Assembly: GCF_039830095.1 (NCBI RefSeq)
Contig: NZ_CP142435.1
Coordinates: forward strand, 124,001 to 188,000
Origin: Dolosigranulum savutiense
GTDB taxonomy: Bacteria > Bacillota > Bacilli > Lactobacillales > Carnobacteriaceae_A
Length of the DNA stretch: 64,000 bases
Direction: 5' to 3'
The translations under genes and the position numbers were made by a program. The notes under the pieces were generated by a model. It saw only the letters and a program-made list of their open reading frames with translations, was not told the origin of the DNA and did not search any database. Numbering within the stretch: the first letter of the stretch is position 1; every line of letters starts with the position of its first letter. Below are positions 1-8,642 of the stretch, in pieces.

Positions 1-1519
1 GATCACGTAAAATGGTCCGCGCAAAACTAATTAACTGCTTTTCGCCTGTAGAGAAGGACGCTCCCCGCTCAATAACCTTCGACTGATACCCATCCTCTAA
101 GTTATCAATAATCTTGTCAGCATTAACGAACTCAGCAGCTTTGCGCACTTCTTGATCGGTAAAGTCTCCATACATCGTAATATTATCGCGTACATTACCA
201 TAGAACATGAAGCTATCTTGAAGTACTAAGCCCATTTTTTCGCGCAAGTCACTATCTTTAATCTCTTTAATCGACTGGTCATCAATTTTAATGCTTCCTC
301 GATTAAATTCATAGAAGCGCATCAACAAATTAATAATTGAACTCTTCCCAGAACCGGTCTGCCCAACTAGAGCGATTGTTTCGCCTGCTTCGGCTGTAAT
401 ATTGATATTTTTTAAGACATCATTCTCGCCATCGTAAGAGAAAGTTAAGTTAGTAATTTCTATTTTTCCAGCGGTCACTTCACCAGTTGCGCCTGGATTG
501 GCATGTGGAGCTAAGTCATCTTTGTCAATTAAGTGAATGACTCGCGAACCGGAAACAATCCCATTTTGGAAGATACTTAAACTGTTCATAATCTCGCCGA
601 TTGGGTTGAAGAATTGCTTGGCATATTGTGTAAAGGCATAGAGCACCCCTACGTTAACCGCTATCCCACTCAAGTATTCTTGTCCGAACATGAGTAAAAT
701 AATCACTAACACGACCACTTCAATGAAGCTAATCGCTGGCATCAGTAAGACGGCATCCATCTTAAACATCTTAATACGAGCATCAACATATTCTTGATTG
801 ACATCATCAAATTCTTCTTTTTTACGATCTGTCTGATTGAAATGTTGAATAGTCATCATTCCGGTAATTGACTCCGCAAGCTCTGTATTCACCTTGGACA
901 ATGCTTCCCGCATTCTTCCATAAATAACCGTACTTTTTTTCTGATAGATGTACATTAAGATAATCACTACCGGTAAGAAAGCCATAAAGATAAGCGCGAG
1001 TTTCACATCCAACGTAAACATCGCAATGGCAATCGATATCGCGTTAAACAAGCCATTCGCTACTTGCATAAAGACATTCCAGAATTCCTTGATAGTCTCC
1101 GTATCATTGGTCACACGAGAGACAATCGATCCATTCGGGGTTTGGTCGAAGTAGCGCATCTCCAAGTGAATGACATGTTCATAAATTGAACGGCGTAAGT
1201 TGGCCACCGTTTGTTCTGAGGCATTCTTGAAAAGATAATCCTTAATATAAGTCAATGCGAGTTTCGCTATCGTCAATCCCGCATAAAATAATAAGACCCG
1301 TATAAGTATCCCAACTTCGAACACATCATTCACTAAATATTGGTCAATATAGCGCTGAACAATAATGGGTAAATATGCATTAATTCCGGATACAACCGCC
1401 ATCGCTATCAATGATAACGTAAAAACCTTCCAATAAGGCTGAGCGAATTGCAACAATCGCATCATAATCGAGAGGTTCTCCTTGAGCGAAAATGAAATCT
1501 GATAATCCTTACGCTCCAT
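1..1519 (-). CDS. ABC exporter half-transporter, BmrD/YheH-like (3' end outside window)
   Basis: Type I ABC exporter subunit: an N-terminal membrane domain followed by a nucleotide-binding domain. Reading begins at ATG 1519 (Met-Glu-Arg-Lys-Asp-Tyr), after a GAAGGAGG site inside the upstream gene. It stays open to the left edge, where the ABC signature reads FSTGEKQLISFART, so Walker B and the C-terminus lie outside. The start overlaps the end of the upstream ABC gene by 11 bp, so the two are translationally coupled. The FSTGE signature beside a partner with a degenerate Walker B is the pattern of the BmrC/BmrD heterodimeric multidrug exporters; the drug-export role is inference from the family. 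Confidence 0.9.
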   Translation of the reverse strand, partial: MERKDYQISFSLKENLSIMMRLLQFAQPYWKVFTLSLIAMAVVSGINAYLPIIVQRYIDQYLVNDVFEVGILIRVLLFYAGLTIAKLALTYIKDYLFKNASEQTVANLRRSIYEHVIHLEMRYFDQTPNGSIVSRVTNDTETIKEFWNVFMQVANGLFNAISIAIAMFTLDVKLALIFMAFLPVVIILMYIYQKKSTVIYGRMREALSKVNTELAESITGMMTIQHFNQTDRKKEEFDDVNQEYVDARIKMFKMDAVLLMPAISFIEVVVLVIILLMFGQEYLSGIAVNVGVLYAFTQYAKQFFNPIGEIMNSLSIFQNGIVSGSRVIHLIDKDDLAPHANPGATGEVTAGKIEITNLTFSYDGENDVLKNINITAEAGETIALVGQTGSGKSSIINLLMRFYEFNRGSIKIDDQSIKEIKDSDLREKMGLVLQDSFMFYGNVRDNITMYGDFTDQEVRKAAEFVNADKIIDNLEDGYQSKVIERGASFSTGEKQLISFARTILRD

Positions 1520-3272
1520 ATTGATCCCCTCCTTCTACTTTTTCTTCTAGTTGTTGTTTTTGATACATCTTACTGTACCATTCATTTGATCCGATTAAAT
1601 CATCATGTGTCCCTTTACCGATCACACGACCTTGTTCCATCACTAAGATCAAGTCCGCATCCATCACCGAACTAATCTTATGCGAGGCAATAATTGTCGT
1701 ACGGTTTTGGCGCAATTCTCTAAAGTTGGCCAAAATTTTATGCTCCGTCTGTGCATCTACCGCCGAGAGTGAATCATCTAAGAAGAGATAGTCTGGTTCC
1801 ACAGCGAGTGCACGTGCAATCGAAATTCGTTGCTTCTGTCCACCCGAGAGAGCTACTCCTTTTTCTCCTACTTGCGTATCAAATTGTTCAGGGAAGCCAA
1901 TGATATCTTCATATACATCGGACAATTTGGCAAATTCAGCTACTTGGTCCAAAGACAAGGACGGATTACCGAAGCGAATATTCTCCGCAATCGAATGCGA
2001 GAATAAGAAAGGCTCTTGTGCCACATAACCAATAGCTTTTGCTACACTATCAACCGCGTAATCTTTAATATCAATCCCGCCGTACGTAATCTGACCCTTA
2101 TAATGATCATAATCACGCATCAGCAACTTAAAGATCGTACTCTTACCGGAACCAGTCTTACCGACCAATCCTAGCGTCTGCCCAGCCTTCAGTTCAAATT
2201 GGACATCTTCTAACAACACCGCTTCATCATCTTCATATTGAAATGACCGAACATCGAAGTGAATATCACCCTTAATTGGCTCTCTGACAGGATTTTTAGC
2301 TTCTTTAATATTAGATTTATTATTAAGTAACTCTTGAATACGATCATAACTCACATTTCCACGCTCAAGTGTATTAGCTAAGAAGCCAACTGCCAACAGC
2401 GGCCAAGTCATCATCGCTAAGTAACTAAAATAAGAAACTAGATTCCCAATTGTAATCCGACCATTATAAATAAAGTATGTCCCAAAAATTAAGGCTAACA
2501 AATACGATAAACTCGTAATGGAATCAATCGCTGGTCGATAGAGTGAGTCAATTTTAAATACTTGTTTATTCATCTCCACAACATGTTCGATATCTTCAGA
2601 ATAACTCGCATAGTCATCCTGCTCTTCACCAAATGCCTTAATCACTCGAATCCCAGAGACACTCTCCTGAACATGATCATTCACGCGTGAGAAAGATTCC
2701 AACGACTTGCGGAATCTGGTGTTAATGACCTTTCCAAGCTTTCGTGAGATAACAATCAGTAATGGGAACGGCACAATCGTCAGTAAGGTTAACTGCCAAT
2801 CAATAAAGACAAACATACTGAACAGCGTCGTCGCACTCACGACAATCGAATCTGTCAATGTCAAAATTCCGCCCCCTGCCACGAATTTAAGTGATGCTAA
2901 ATCATTCGTCGCATGCGCCATCAAGTCTCCTGTCCGATGCTCATGAAAAAACTCACTATCCATCTTCGTAAAATGATCGAATAACTTATTACGCATAATC
3001 GCTTCTAACATGGTTGAATTGGTAAATATTAAAGCCCGCCACGCATAACGTAAAGCGTACATCAACACACCCAATCCAAAAATAATTCCAATTTGTAAAT
3101 AAATATCGCTAGCTACCAATGTTCGCTCCGCCAAGGCATCAATCAAATTTCCGATAATAATTGGCGTTACCACACTGGCTAGCGAAACAACGAGTAAACA
3201 CACTACCGCTAAGCCATATGTTTTCGCTCGGAGCTTAAAAAACCAATCTAATTTTTTGAAAATATCAAACAT
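1509..3272 (-). CDS. ABC exporter half-transporter, BmrC/YheI-like
   Basis: 587-residue type I ABC half-exporter. Six membrane segments occupy about residues 15-310 and the ATPase domain about 335-580. Walker A is near residues 371-379, the Q-loop is YVAQE near 416-420 and the signature LSGGQ near 475-479. Walker B reads LFLDD (about 496-500), so the usual catalytic glutamate is aspartate. That marks the non-canonical subunit of a heterodimer such as BmrC/BmrD, with the partner encoded by the overlapping downstream gene. The start has a GAGGAAGAGG-type ribosome site just upstream. The likely role is efflux of hydrophobic compounds; the substrate cannot be read from sequence. Confidence 0.92.
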   Translation of the reverse strand: MFDIFKKLDWFFKLRAKTYGLAVVCLLVVSLASVVTPIIIGNLIDALAERTLVASDIYLQIGIIFGLGVLMYALRYAWRALIFTNSTMLEAIMRNKLFDHFTKMDSEFFHEHRTGDLMAHATNDLASLKFVAGGGILTLTDSIVVSATTLFSMFVFIDWQLTLLTIVPFPLLIVISRKLGKVINTRFRKSLESFSRVNDHVQESVSGIRVIKAFGEEQDDYASYSEDIEHVVEMNKQVFKIDSLYRPAIDSITSLSYLLALIFGTYFIYNGRITIGNLVSYFSYLAMMTWPLLAVGFLANTLERGNVSYDRIQELLNNKSNIKEAKNPVREPIKGDIHFDVRSFQYEDDEAVLLEDVQFELKAGQTLGLVGKTGSGKSTIFKLLMRDYDHYKGQITYGGIDIKDYAVDSVAKAIGYVAQEPFLFSHSIAENIRFGNPSLSLDQVAEFAKLSDVYEDIIGFPEQFDTQVGEKGVALSGGQKQRISIARALAVEPDYLFLDDSLSAVDAQTEHKILANFRELRQNRTTIIASHKISSVMDADLILVMEQGRVIGKGTHDDLIGSNEWYSKMYQKQQLEEKVEGGDQYGA

Positions 3273-3420
3273 CTAATCCTCTTCCTTATTCTCTTTTGCC
3301 ACTACCACATTGTATCACAAGTATCCATCAATCAATTAGATAAAATCTAAGTAAAACAAGTAATTAGACCATCTTTATTTTTTTATAAAAAAATAAAGTC
3401 ATTCACTCACCTAAAACAAT

Positions 3421-3855
3421 CTATTCAGCTACATAAAATTCTTTTGCCGTAAGCAATTCTAATTCTTCTAAATCAGTTAGCGAGGTATCTGCTAATAAGC
3501 GCACTTTTATCCCTAATTGATCGCCCGCTGTCTGAGCCACTGCAATGTCGCTCGCTTCTGCAGTCAGTTGGCTATATATGAACTGCAAAATCTGCTCGTG
3601 TCGTTGAATATAGTAAATATCACTGGTCTTATTATATATTACATGAACTCCAGGACCTTCAGCTTTTTTATGAAAAGATTGACGGGTTATCCGAAATTTC
3701 TCCTCATAAAAGTCCAAAAATTGTTGTGGAGTCAGCGCTTGTGTATCATGTAAAAATGGAGCATATTCATCATAATGATCCAAATCTTCAATATGAACAA
3801 GTGCTCCCCAAATACCAACAATCAAAAATAGTAATAAAAATAATACAATTCCCAT
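3421..3855 (-). CDS. Small single-pass membrane-anchored protein, unknown function
   Basis: About 144 residues. I chose the second in-frame ATG because it lies 7 nt after an AAAGGAG site, whereas the ATG two codons earlier almost touches that site. Residues 2-20 form one hydrophobic segment (GIVLFLLLFLIVGIWG), probably a signal anchor, followed by a roughly 120-residue soluble domain that would face outward. I recognise no family. It stands alone between the ABC exporter pair and brnQ, all on the same strand, with a gap of more than 140 bp on each side. Confidence 0.6.
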   Translation of the reverse strand: MGIVLFLLLFLIVGIWGALVHIEDLDHYDEYAPFLHDTQALTPQQFLDFYEEKFRITRQSFHKKAEGPGVHVIYNKTSDIYYIQRHEQILQFIYSQLTAEASDIAVAQTAGDQLGIKVRLLADTSLTDLEELELLTAKEFYVAE

Positions 3856-4014
3856 TCTCATACTCCTTTACTTATCACTCATCTTATAACATATAGGACT
3901 CACTGAGTCGTGATATTTTTTCACTTACTTTTTTTCAGCTCCTTCTATTTTATCAAGGAATCGGTAGGGATGCTAGTGTTTTTTTTAAGATAATCTCATC
4001 TATCTTTAATGGCA

Positions 4015-4059
4015 TTAAAATAAGCAGCGCTCAGTTTTAGCTGGCCGCTACTTATTTTA
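4015..4059 (-). terminator. Intrinsic terminator of brnQ
   Basis: Hairpin on the minus strand just after the brnQ stop: AAAATAAG(T)AGCG pairs with CGCT(G)CTTATTTT, so the 3' arm itself supplies the T-rich tail. One mismatch lies in the stem. Confidence 0.7.
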
Positions 4060-4063
4060 AGCT

Positions 4064-5458
4064 TTATTCTGCTGTAGAGTGGTGACGATCTACCCGCTTC
4101 AAGCGCGGTCTCATAGTCATATAGAGTACATATGAAAGTACGAAGCCGATAACAGCTGGCACAACCCAACCCATTCCATATGCCATAAATGGAACCACCC
4201 GATCACTTGCATTGAAGAATGGTTGCAATGTCGCTGTGTAATTTTCCAAAGAAGCCACTGTTCCTAAAGCTGCACGAATTCCATCCAATAAGCTAATCGG
4301 TAAGACGAATAAAATCGTTCCAATGTAGACAATCGGACTATCATTGAATAAGCGTGATAACAGTGCAACAAAAATTAACGTAATGGCTAGTGGGTATAAA
4401 AACATCAAGACTGGTACCGCGAACGCAATAACATTTGTTAACCCGATGTTGGCTAATCCACCTGCTAGTAGACTGACTAAAACAACCCAAGTCTTGTAAC
4501 TAAAGCTGTTCGGAAACATCTCAACGAATGATTCTGAAATCGCAACCGTCAACCCAACTGATGTCTTCACACAAGCTAAGATAACCATCAATGCCAGCAA
4601 AATATTTCCGGCTCCACCGAAGTAATGACGATTCACCGCACCGAGCGCCAATCCACCATTCTCGAACATTCCTAACGTACTGACACTACTCGCTCCGACA
4701 AATGCCATTGCCCAGTAAATAATCGCCATTAACAAGAGTGACACTGCGCCTGCTTTTGTCAATGAAATCGCCATTGCTTTAGGTTCGCTCACACCTAATT
4801 GTTTAATTGTATTAATTACAACAACCCCAAAAGCTAACGATGCCAACGCATCCATTGTATTATATCCTTCTAAAAATCCAGTAAAGAATGGTTGTTCGAT
4901 ATATTTATCAACGGCCATCGTACTGGTCGCTTCCCCCATTGGATTGAAGACTGCCGTCATAAATAAAATAGCTAATACAACTAAAAAGGCTGGTGTTAAC
5001 CATTTTCCAACATAGGTTAATACTTTTGTTGGATTAAGTGACATAAATAAAGACACGGCAAAAAATAAAATAGAAAAAATAGCTAAGCCCAATGTTTCAG
5101 CTGAATCGGGAACGAACGGTGTCATTGAAATTTCAAACGGAACCGTTGCTAATCGCGGAATCGCAAATAAAGGACCAATTGTCATATAAAGTGCGACGGT
5201 AAAGATATACCCAAAAATAGGATGAACTTTACTTGCCATTTCGAAGACACTCTCTTTCCGACTAACACCGAGCGCCACAATTCCTAAAAACGGCACAATA
5301 ACCCCCGTAATAATAAATCCTAATGTAGCCTGACTGAAATTAGCTCCCGCATTCTGTCCCATAAAAATCGGAAAAATTAAATTTCCAGCTCCAAAAAACA
5401 TCCCAAATAACATCACACCAATCGTGATATAATGCTTCGTGCTTAATTTTTGTTCCAT
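4064..5458 (-). CDS. brnQ: Branched-chain amino acid transport system II carrier protein
   Basis: 464-residue integral membrane symporter of the LIVCS/BrnQ family, with about 12 hydrophobic segments. The family hallmark MLFGMFFGAGNLIFPIFMG begins near residue 17. It imports leucine, isoleucine and valine with Na+ or H+. The start is preceded by AGAGGAGTGATTTT. The gene is monocistronic, between its own promoter, leader peptide and attenuator (5515-5746) and a terminator at 4015-4059. The leader strongly suggests that expression is tuned by charging of isoleucine and valine tRNAs, which fits the transport substrate. Confidence 0.96.
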   Translation of the reverse strand: MEQKLSTKHYITIGVMLFGMFFGAGNLIFPIFMGQNAGANFSQATLGFIITGVIVPFLGIVALGVSRKESVFEMASKVHPIFGYIFTVALYMTIGPLFAIPRLATVPFEISMTPFVPDSAETLGLAIFSILFFAVSLFMSLNPTKVLTYVGKWLTPAFLVVLAILFMTAVFNPMGEATSTMAVDKYIEQPFFTGFLEGYNTMDALASLAFGVVVINTIKQLGVSEPKAMAISLTKAGAVSLLLMAIIYWAMAFVGASSVSTLGMFENGGLALGAVNRHYFGGAGNILLALMVILACVKTSVGLTVAISESFVEMFPNSFSYKTWVVLVSLLAGGLANIGLTNVIAFAVPVLMFLYPLAITLIFVALLSRLFNDSPIVYIGTILFVLPISLLDGIRAALGTVASLENYTATLQPFFNASDRVVPFMAYGMGWVVPAVIGFVLSYVLYMTMRPRLKRVDRHHSTAE

Positions 5459-5514
5459 AAAATCACTCCTCTATATAATTAAGATAATTAAATCATCAAC
5501 ACTATCCAAATTGC

Positions 5515-5620
5515 AGAAAAGGCCCCCCATCCTTGATAAAATGGGAGGCCTTTAGTCCCATCCATCTCTCAGTACGAATAGGACTAAAACAACTTGAGAA
5601 AAATCTAAGTGTGTTAGTCC
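5515..5620 (-). promoter_or_regulatory. brnQ attenuator: competing hairpins and intrinsic terminator
   Basis: Minus-strand order after the leader-peptide stop: segment 1 GGACTAA (5614-5620), segment 2 TTAGTCC (5581-5587), segment 3 GGACTAA (5552-5558), then a terminator with arms GGCCTCCCAT and ATGGGGGGCC (5521-5550) followed by TTTT. Segment 2 can pair with either 1 or 3. GATGGG, which overlaps segment 3 (5555-5560), can also pair with CCCATT of the terminator arm. Inferred model: a ribosome stalled on the Ile/Val codons leaves segment 1 free, 1:2 forms and segment 3 disrupts the terminator. A ribosome at the stop codon covers segment 1, 2:3 forms and the terminator folds. Confidence 0.75.
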
Positions 5621-5624
5621 GATA

Positions 5625-5663
5625 TTAAATGACAATAATAATAGCTTTCATCTGAGTTTGCAT
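5625..5663 (-). CDS. brnQ leader peptide, 12 residues, rich in branched-chain codons
   Basis: The ORF encodes MQTQMKAIIIVI and stops. ATG is at 5663-5661, TAA at 5627-5625, with an AAAGGAAAG ribosome site at 5670-5678 (6-nt spacing). The last five codons are ATT ATT ATT GTC ATT, that is Ile-Ile-Ile-Val-Ile. It lies after a good promoter (5718-5746) and directly before competing hairpins and an intrinsic terminator upstream of brnQ. This is the layout of ribosome-mediated attenuator leaders. The ORF and codon run are seen directly; the regulatory role is inferred. Confidence 0.8.
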   Translation of the reverse strand: MQTQMKAIIIVI

Positions 5664-5677
5664 GGGAATCTTTCCTT

Positions 5678-5692
5678 TGTTTTCTGAATTTT
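5678..5692 (-). promoter_or_regulatory. Candidate CodY box in brnQ leader
   Basis: Minus-strand AAAATTCAGAAAACA matches 11 of 15 positions of the CodY consensus AATTTTCWGAAAATT, including the central TTCAGAAAA. It lies between the promoter and the leader-peptide ribosome site, a place where bound CodY would block transcription. CodY senses branched-chain amino acids in Firmicutes, so the biology fits. In AT-rich DNA a match at this level can be chance. Confidence 0.35.
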
Positions 5693-5717
5693 ATTGATTT
5701 AATCTAATATGTCATTT

Positions 5718-5746
5718 ATTTTAACTGGATTTTATCCAAAATGCAA
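5718..5746 (-). promoter_or_regulatory. brnQ promoter
   Basis: Minus strand: -35 TTGCAT (5741-5746), 17-bp spacer, -10 TAAAAT (5718-5723). A short dyad TGGAT-AAA-ATCCA sits inside the spacer. The promoter begins about 20 bp after the dnaI stop codon. Confidence 0.7.
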
Positions 5747-5763
5747 GCACAATTTTTATTTTT

Positions 5764-6690
5764 TTACGAATGGCGTTTGTTTTTTCCTTTAAGCTCTATT
5801 TCTTCCGCTAAATATTTGATGCGCTCCATTATACGGCGGGCCTTCATCGGTTCGTGCGCTCCATTACTAGCCGTCGATAAGTGCTCATCTTGCAATTGCT
5901 GCATGCTTAAGTTGGACGTGAAGAACGTTGGCAAATGATATTGCATCCGATGCTGGAGAATAATCCCTAAAATATCATCGCGAATCCACGTCGATAAAGA
6001 TTCGGCCCCAATATCATCCAACATCAACACTTCAACTGATTTGAAGTAATCTACCTTTTGATTGACCGAATTATCTCGAATTGATTCCTTCATATCGGTA
6101 CAAAACGATGGATAATAAACTAACGCTACAGTGTGACCTTTCTTCGTTAAAGCCTTCGCTATCGCTCCTAACAAAAATGTCTTCCCCACACCGAATGCAC
6201 CGTGTAAGTATAGTGCCTTCTGATAGTCCTCACGCTTCGGATTATATTGAGTGATGAAATCCGTGGCTTTCACGATTGCTTCTTCGCGTTGTTGCGTAAG
6301 CTCTAATGTATCAAAGGAAGCCTCACGCACATCAGACTGCATATAAAATAAGTTCAAGCGCTTCTTCTCAGACACTTGTTTTTGGCGCTGTTGTTCTTCC
6401 TTAGTTGGCACGTATTCAATCTCAATCTGCTTATTATGCCGCACTAAGATTGGATAATGACCCAATACTAAGCCACGCTCATTGTGCTGAAATTTTTTCT
6501 TCTCATTCACAAATTCGTATAATATGGCTGAACTACGACGGATAGCATCGTCAGACAAATCTTGATGTTCGTTCAAAAAGGTTTTCACATCCGGATCGGT
6601 GAAAACTTCTTCGCGCAAGATTGCTTCAAACTGTTCTTGCATCTTATTATCTTTATCATAATTTTTTAATAAATCACGCATGCTCTCCAT
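5764..6690 (-). CDS. dnaI: Primosomal helicase-loader ATPase DnaI
   Basis: 308-residue AAA+ protein that loads the replicative helicase DnaC at oriC and at restarted forks. Walker A GAFGVGKT is near residues 164-171 and Walker B LMLDD near 222-226. The N-terminal half (1-130) is the helicase-binding region. In Bacillus that region carries a zinc site with cysteines; here the only cysteine in the protein is near residue 197, so the zinc site appears lost. The start ATG overlaps the TAA of dnaB (TAATG) and has AGAGGAG upstream. The dnaB-dnaI pairing is the classic Firmicutes primosome operon. Confidence 0.93.
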   Translation of the reverse strand: MESMRDLLKNYDKDNKMQEQFEAILREEVFTDPDVKTFLNEHQDLSDDAIRRSSAILYEFVNEKKKFQHNERGLVLGHYPILVRHNKQIEIEYVPTKEEQQRQKQVSEKKRLNLFYMQSDVREASFDTLELTQQREEAIVKATDFITQYNPKREDYQKALYLHGAFGVGKTFLLGAIAKALTKKGHTVALVYYPSFCTDMKESIRDNSVNQKVDYFKSVEVLMLDDIGAESLSTWIRDDILGIILQHRMQYHLPTFFTSNLSMQQLQDEHLSTASNGAHEPMKARRIMERIKYLAEEIELKGKNKRHS

Positions 6691-8084
6691 TATGATTCTC
6701 CTCTAGTTAAGTGGCTAATTTGTTGTAGTTTTTGGCGCATTTCGGCTTCTTTCTCTGGGCTAAGGCGTTCTTCTTCTGCAATTGGATTACTCACCCAGTC
6801 CGGTAGCGATTCGCGCTTGGGTGAGGATCCTTTGTACGACCGTGATTTAGTCGTTCTTGACTTGTTCGACTGATTCTGCTGACGATACAGATCATAAATT
6901 AATTTCAACGCTTCTTCCGGTGTTTGAATACCTTTTTGGGCCCAATCATTGGCAATTTTGAGCGCATAATTTTTCTCTAACGTTGGATTATCCTTAATAA
7001 TTAAGATATAACTGAGTAAGATATTAATAACTGGTGCTGGCAAATGCGATTGGCTCACTAATTCCTTGATGGTCCATTTCTCTGTTGAGGTAACGAAGCC
7101 GTGTCGTTGCTGCTTAATAGACTGTAAGTAATCAAGCGGTGAATACGCATAGGCGACTTGGATCGACTCGATTGTCTCTGGCGAAAATCCTTGCTTAGCC
7201 AACGCTTCATCTGTCGGACCAGCACCATCGCTCTCAGTTGCTTGAGTGACTGCTTGGGATTTTTGGGTTAACTGATTTGAACGGTTTAATTGTTGGATTT
7301 TGCGATTAAGGTTTCGCTCAAGAGTAACCGCATCCACATTCCCCGTCTCAACGTCCGCTGTTTCCAAAATAATTTGTTGCATTTGTTGCTCATCGATACC
7401 ATACGTCACATGATAGATCGCGATAAGTTGGCGAATTTCACTCGTAATCGATTGCACCTTTACAAAATGTTGGCTTAATCCCTGCTTGAAAAACTGCCAG
7501 TCAAAATCGCTCTCAGCTTCCACTTGATCCTTAACAGCTGGTTGCTTGGGCGAATGAATGGGCCCTTGGGACACCACTTGGCCGTTATAATGATAAACAT
7601 CTAAAAATGACTTTGTAATATTCCGAAACTGATCCGATATCTCATGACCTTGTAATAACGTATGCTTCAACATATCATAATGGGATTCCCCGATTTGTTG
7701 GAATAATAACGTCCGCAGAATTGGATCACTAAAAAATTCAGATGCTGATAAAGGAGGATGCACTTGATAAATATATTCATGTTGCTGTTGTTTGTGCTGA
7801 TATAAACTTAATAAGCCCAATGCTTCTAACTGACTACGCGCATTAAAAAATGCTTCAATGCCCATATTATTCTCGCTTAATAACCGCGACAGCAAAATCT
7901 CAGATGATGCTTTGGGTGAATAATAAAGCACAGATTTTAACGATAAATACAACGAGACAGCCTGTCCACTCATCAAGGGCTTATACAGTGTACTGATTAG
8001 ATAAGTATCTGCCTCTGTAATCGGTTGACTTAACTGGATCATCAGCTGATCTTTCGGATCAATATGTTGCCACGGATAACTCAT
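6690..8084 (-). CDS. dnaB: Replication initiation and membrane attachment protein DnaB
   Basis: 464 residues, the Firmicutes primosome component DnaB (not the helicase). It has the MSYPWQHIDPKDQLMI-type N-terminus and two DnaB/DnaD-like domains; the second (about residues 290-395) contains a QGIQTPEEALKLIYDLY segment near 380. A basic, Ser-rich linker near 400-430 precedes the tail. It acts with DnaD and DnaI to recruit helicase. The start follows GAGGAGGGG. It lies 15 bp after nrdR and is coupled to dnaI by a 1-bp stop/start overlap. Confidence 0.92.
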   Translation of the reverse strand: MSYPWQHIDPKDQLMIQLSQPITEADTYLISTLYKPLMSGQAVSLYLSLKSVLYYSPKASSEILLSRLLSENNMGIEAFFNARSQLEALGLLSLYQHKQQQHEYIYQVHPPLSASEFFSDPILRTLLFQQIGESHYDMLKHTLLQGHEISDQFRNITKSFLDVYHYNGQVVSQGPIHSPKQPAVKDQVEAESDFDWQFFKQGLSQHFVKVQSITSEIRQLIAIYHVTYGIDEQQMQQIILETADVETGNVDAVTLERNLNRKIQQLNRSNQLTQKSQAVTQATESDGAGPTDEALAKQGFSPETIESIQVAYAYSPLDYLQSIKQQRHGFVTSTEKWTIKELVSQSHLPAPVINILLSYILIIKDNPTLEKNYALKIANDWAQKGIQTPEEALKLIYDLYRQQNQSNKSRTTKSRSYKGSSPKRESLPDWVSNPIAEEERLSPEKEAEMRQKLQQISHLTRGES

Positions 8085-8099
8085 CTAACCCCTCCTCCA

Positions 8100-8558
8100 T
8101 TACTTCTTCTTCTCTTCAAAAGCTTTCATCTCTTCCATAAAGACCCCAATATCCTTAAACTCACGATACACACTCGCAAAACGAATATAAGCGACATCAT
8201 CAATATGAGCTAGCTGATCCATCACATATTTACCGATCTCGGTCGAATCCACTTCACTCTTGCCATCATCACGAATTTGGCGCTCTACTTGAGACACCAC
8301 GGACTCCTGTACTTCAGCCGGAATAGGACGCTTCTCACACGCTCGCCGAATCCCACGCAATAATTTCTCACGACTAAACTCTTCGCGGTTCCCATTCTTC
8401 TTCACAACTAAGATTGCTGACTGTTCTGTCCGCTCGAACGTTGTAAAACGCGTACCACACTGTTCACACTCACGGCGCCGTCTAATCGACTTCCCATCAT
8501 CAGACGGTCGACTGTCAATGACCTTACTCCCATAATTTTTACATGTTGGACACTGCAT
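8100..8558 (-). CDS. nrdR: Transcriptional repressor NrdR
   Basis: About 152 residues. NrdR represses ribonucleotide reductase genes when its ATP-cone senses dATP. The zinc ribbon CPTC...CEQC occupies residues 3-34 and an ATP-cone domain ([21 protein letters not shown]) begins near residue 49. I chose the ATG that gives MQCPTC, as in the family. An ATG eight codons further upstream would add an atypical extension. It lies in the coaE-nrdR-dnaB-dnaI order common in Firmicutes. Confidence 0.95.
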   Translation of the reverse strand: MQCPTCKNYGSKVIDSRPSDDGKSIRRRRECEQCGTRFTTFERTEQSAILVVKKNGNREEFSREKLLRGIRRACEKRPIPAEVQESVVSQVERQIRDDGKSEVDSTEIGKYVMDQLAHIDDVAYIRFASVYREFKDIGVFMEEMKAFEEKKK

Positions 8559-8642
8559 GATGCCACTCCTCCTCATATACACCCTTTATTATACCACACT
8601 CTTGGCCATCAAATAGCGCCTCTTCTACCTAAAAATGATTAG

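Noticed and set aside
5515-5746. T-box upstream of brnQ
   Set aside because: The leader has a terminator and competing stems, but no GGGTGG-ACCGCG-like T-box core; that core is present before thrS.
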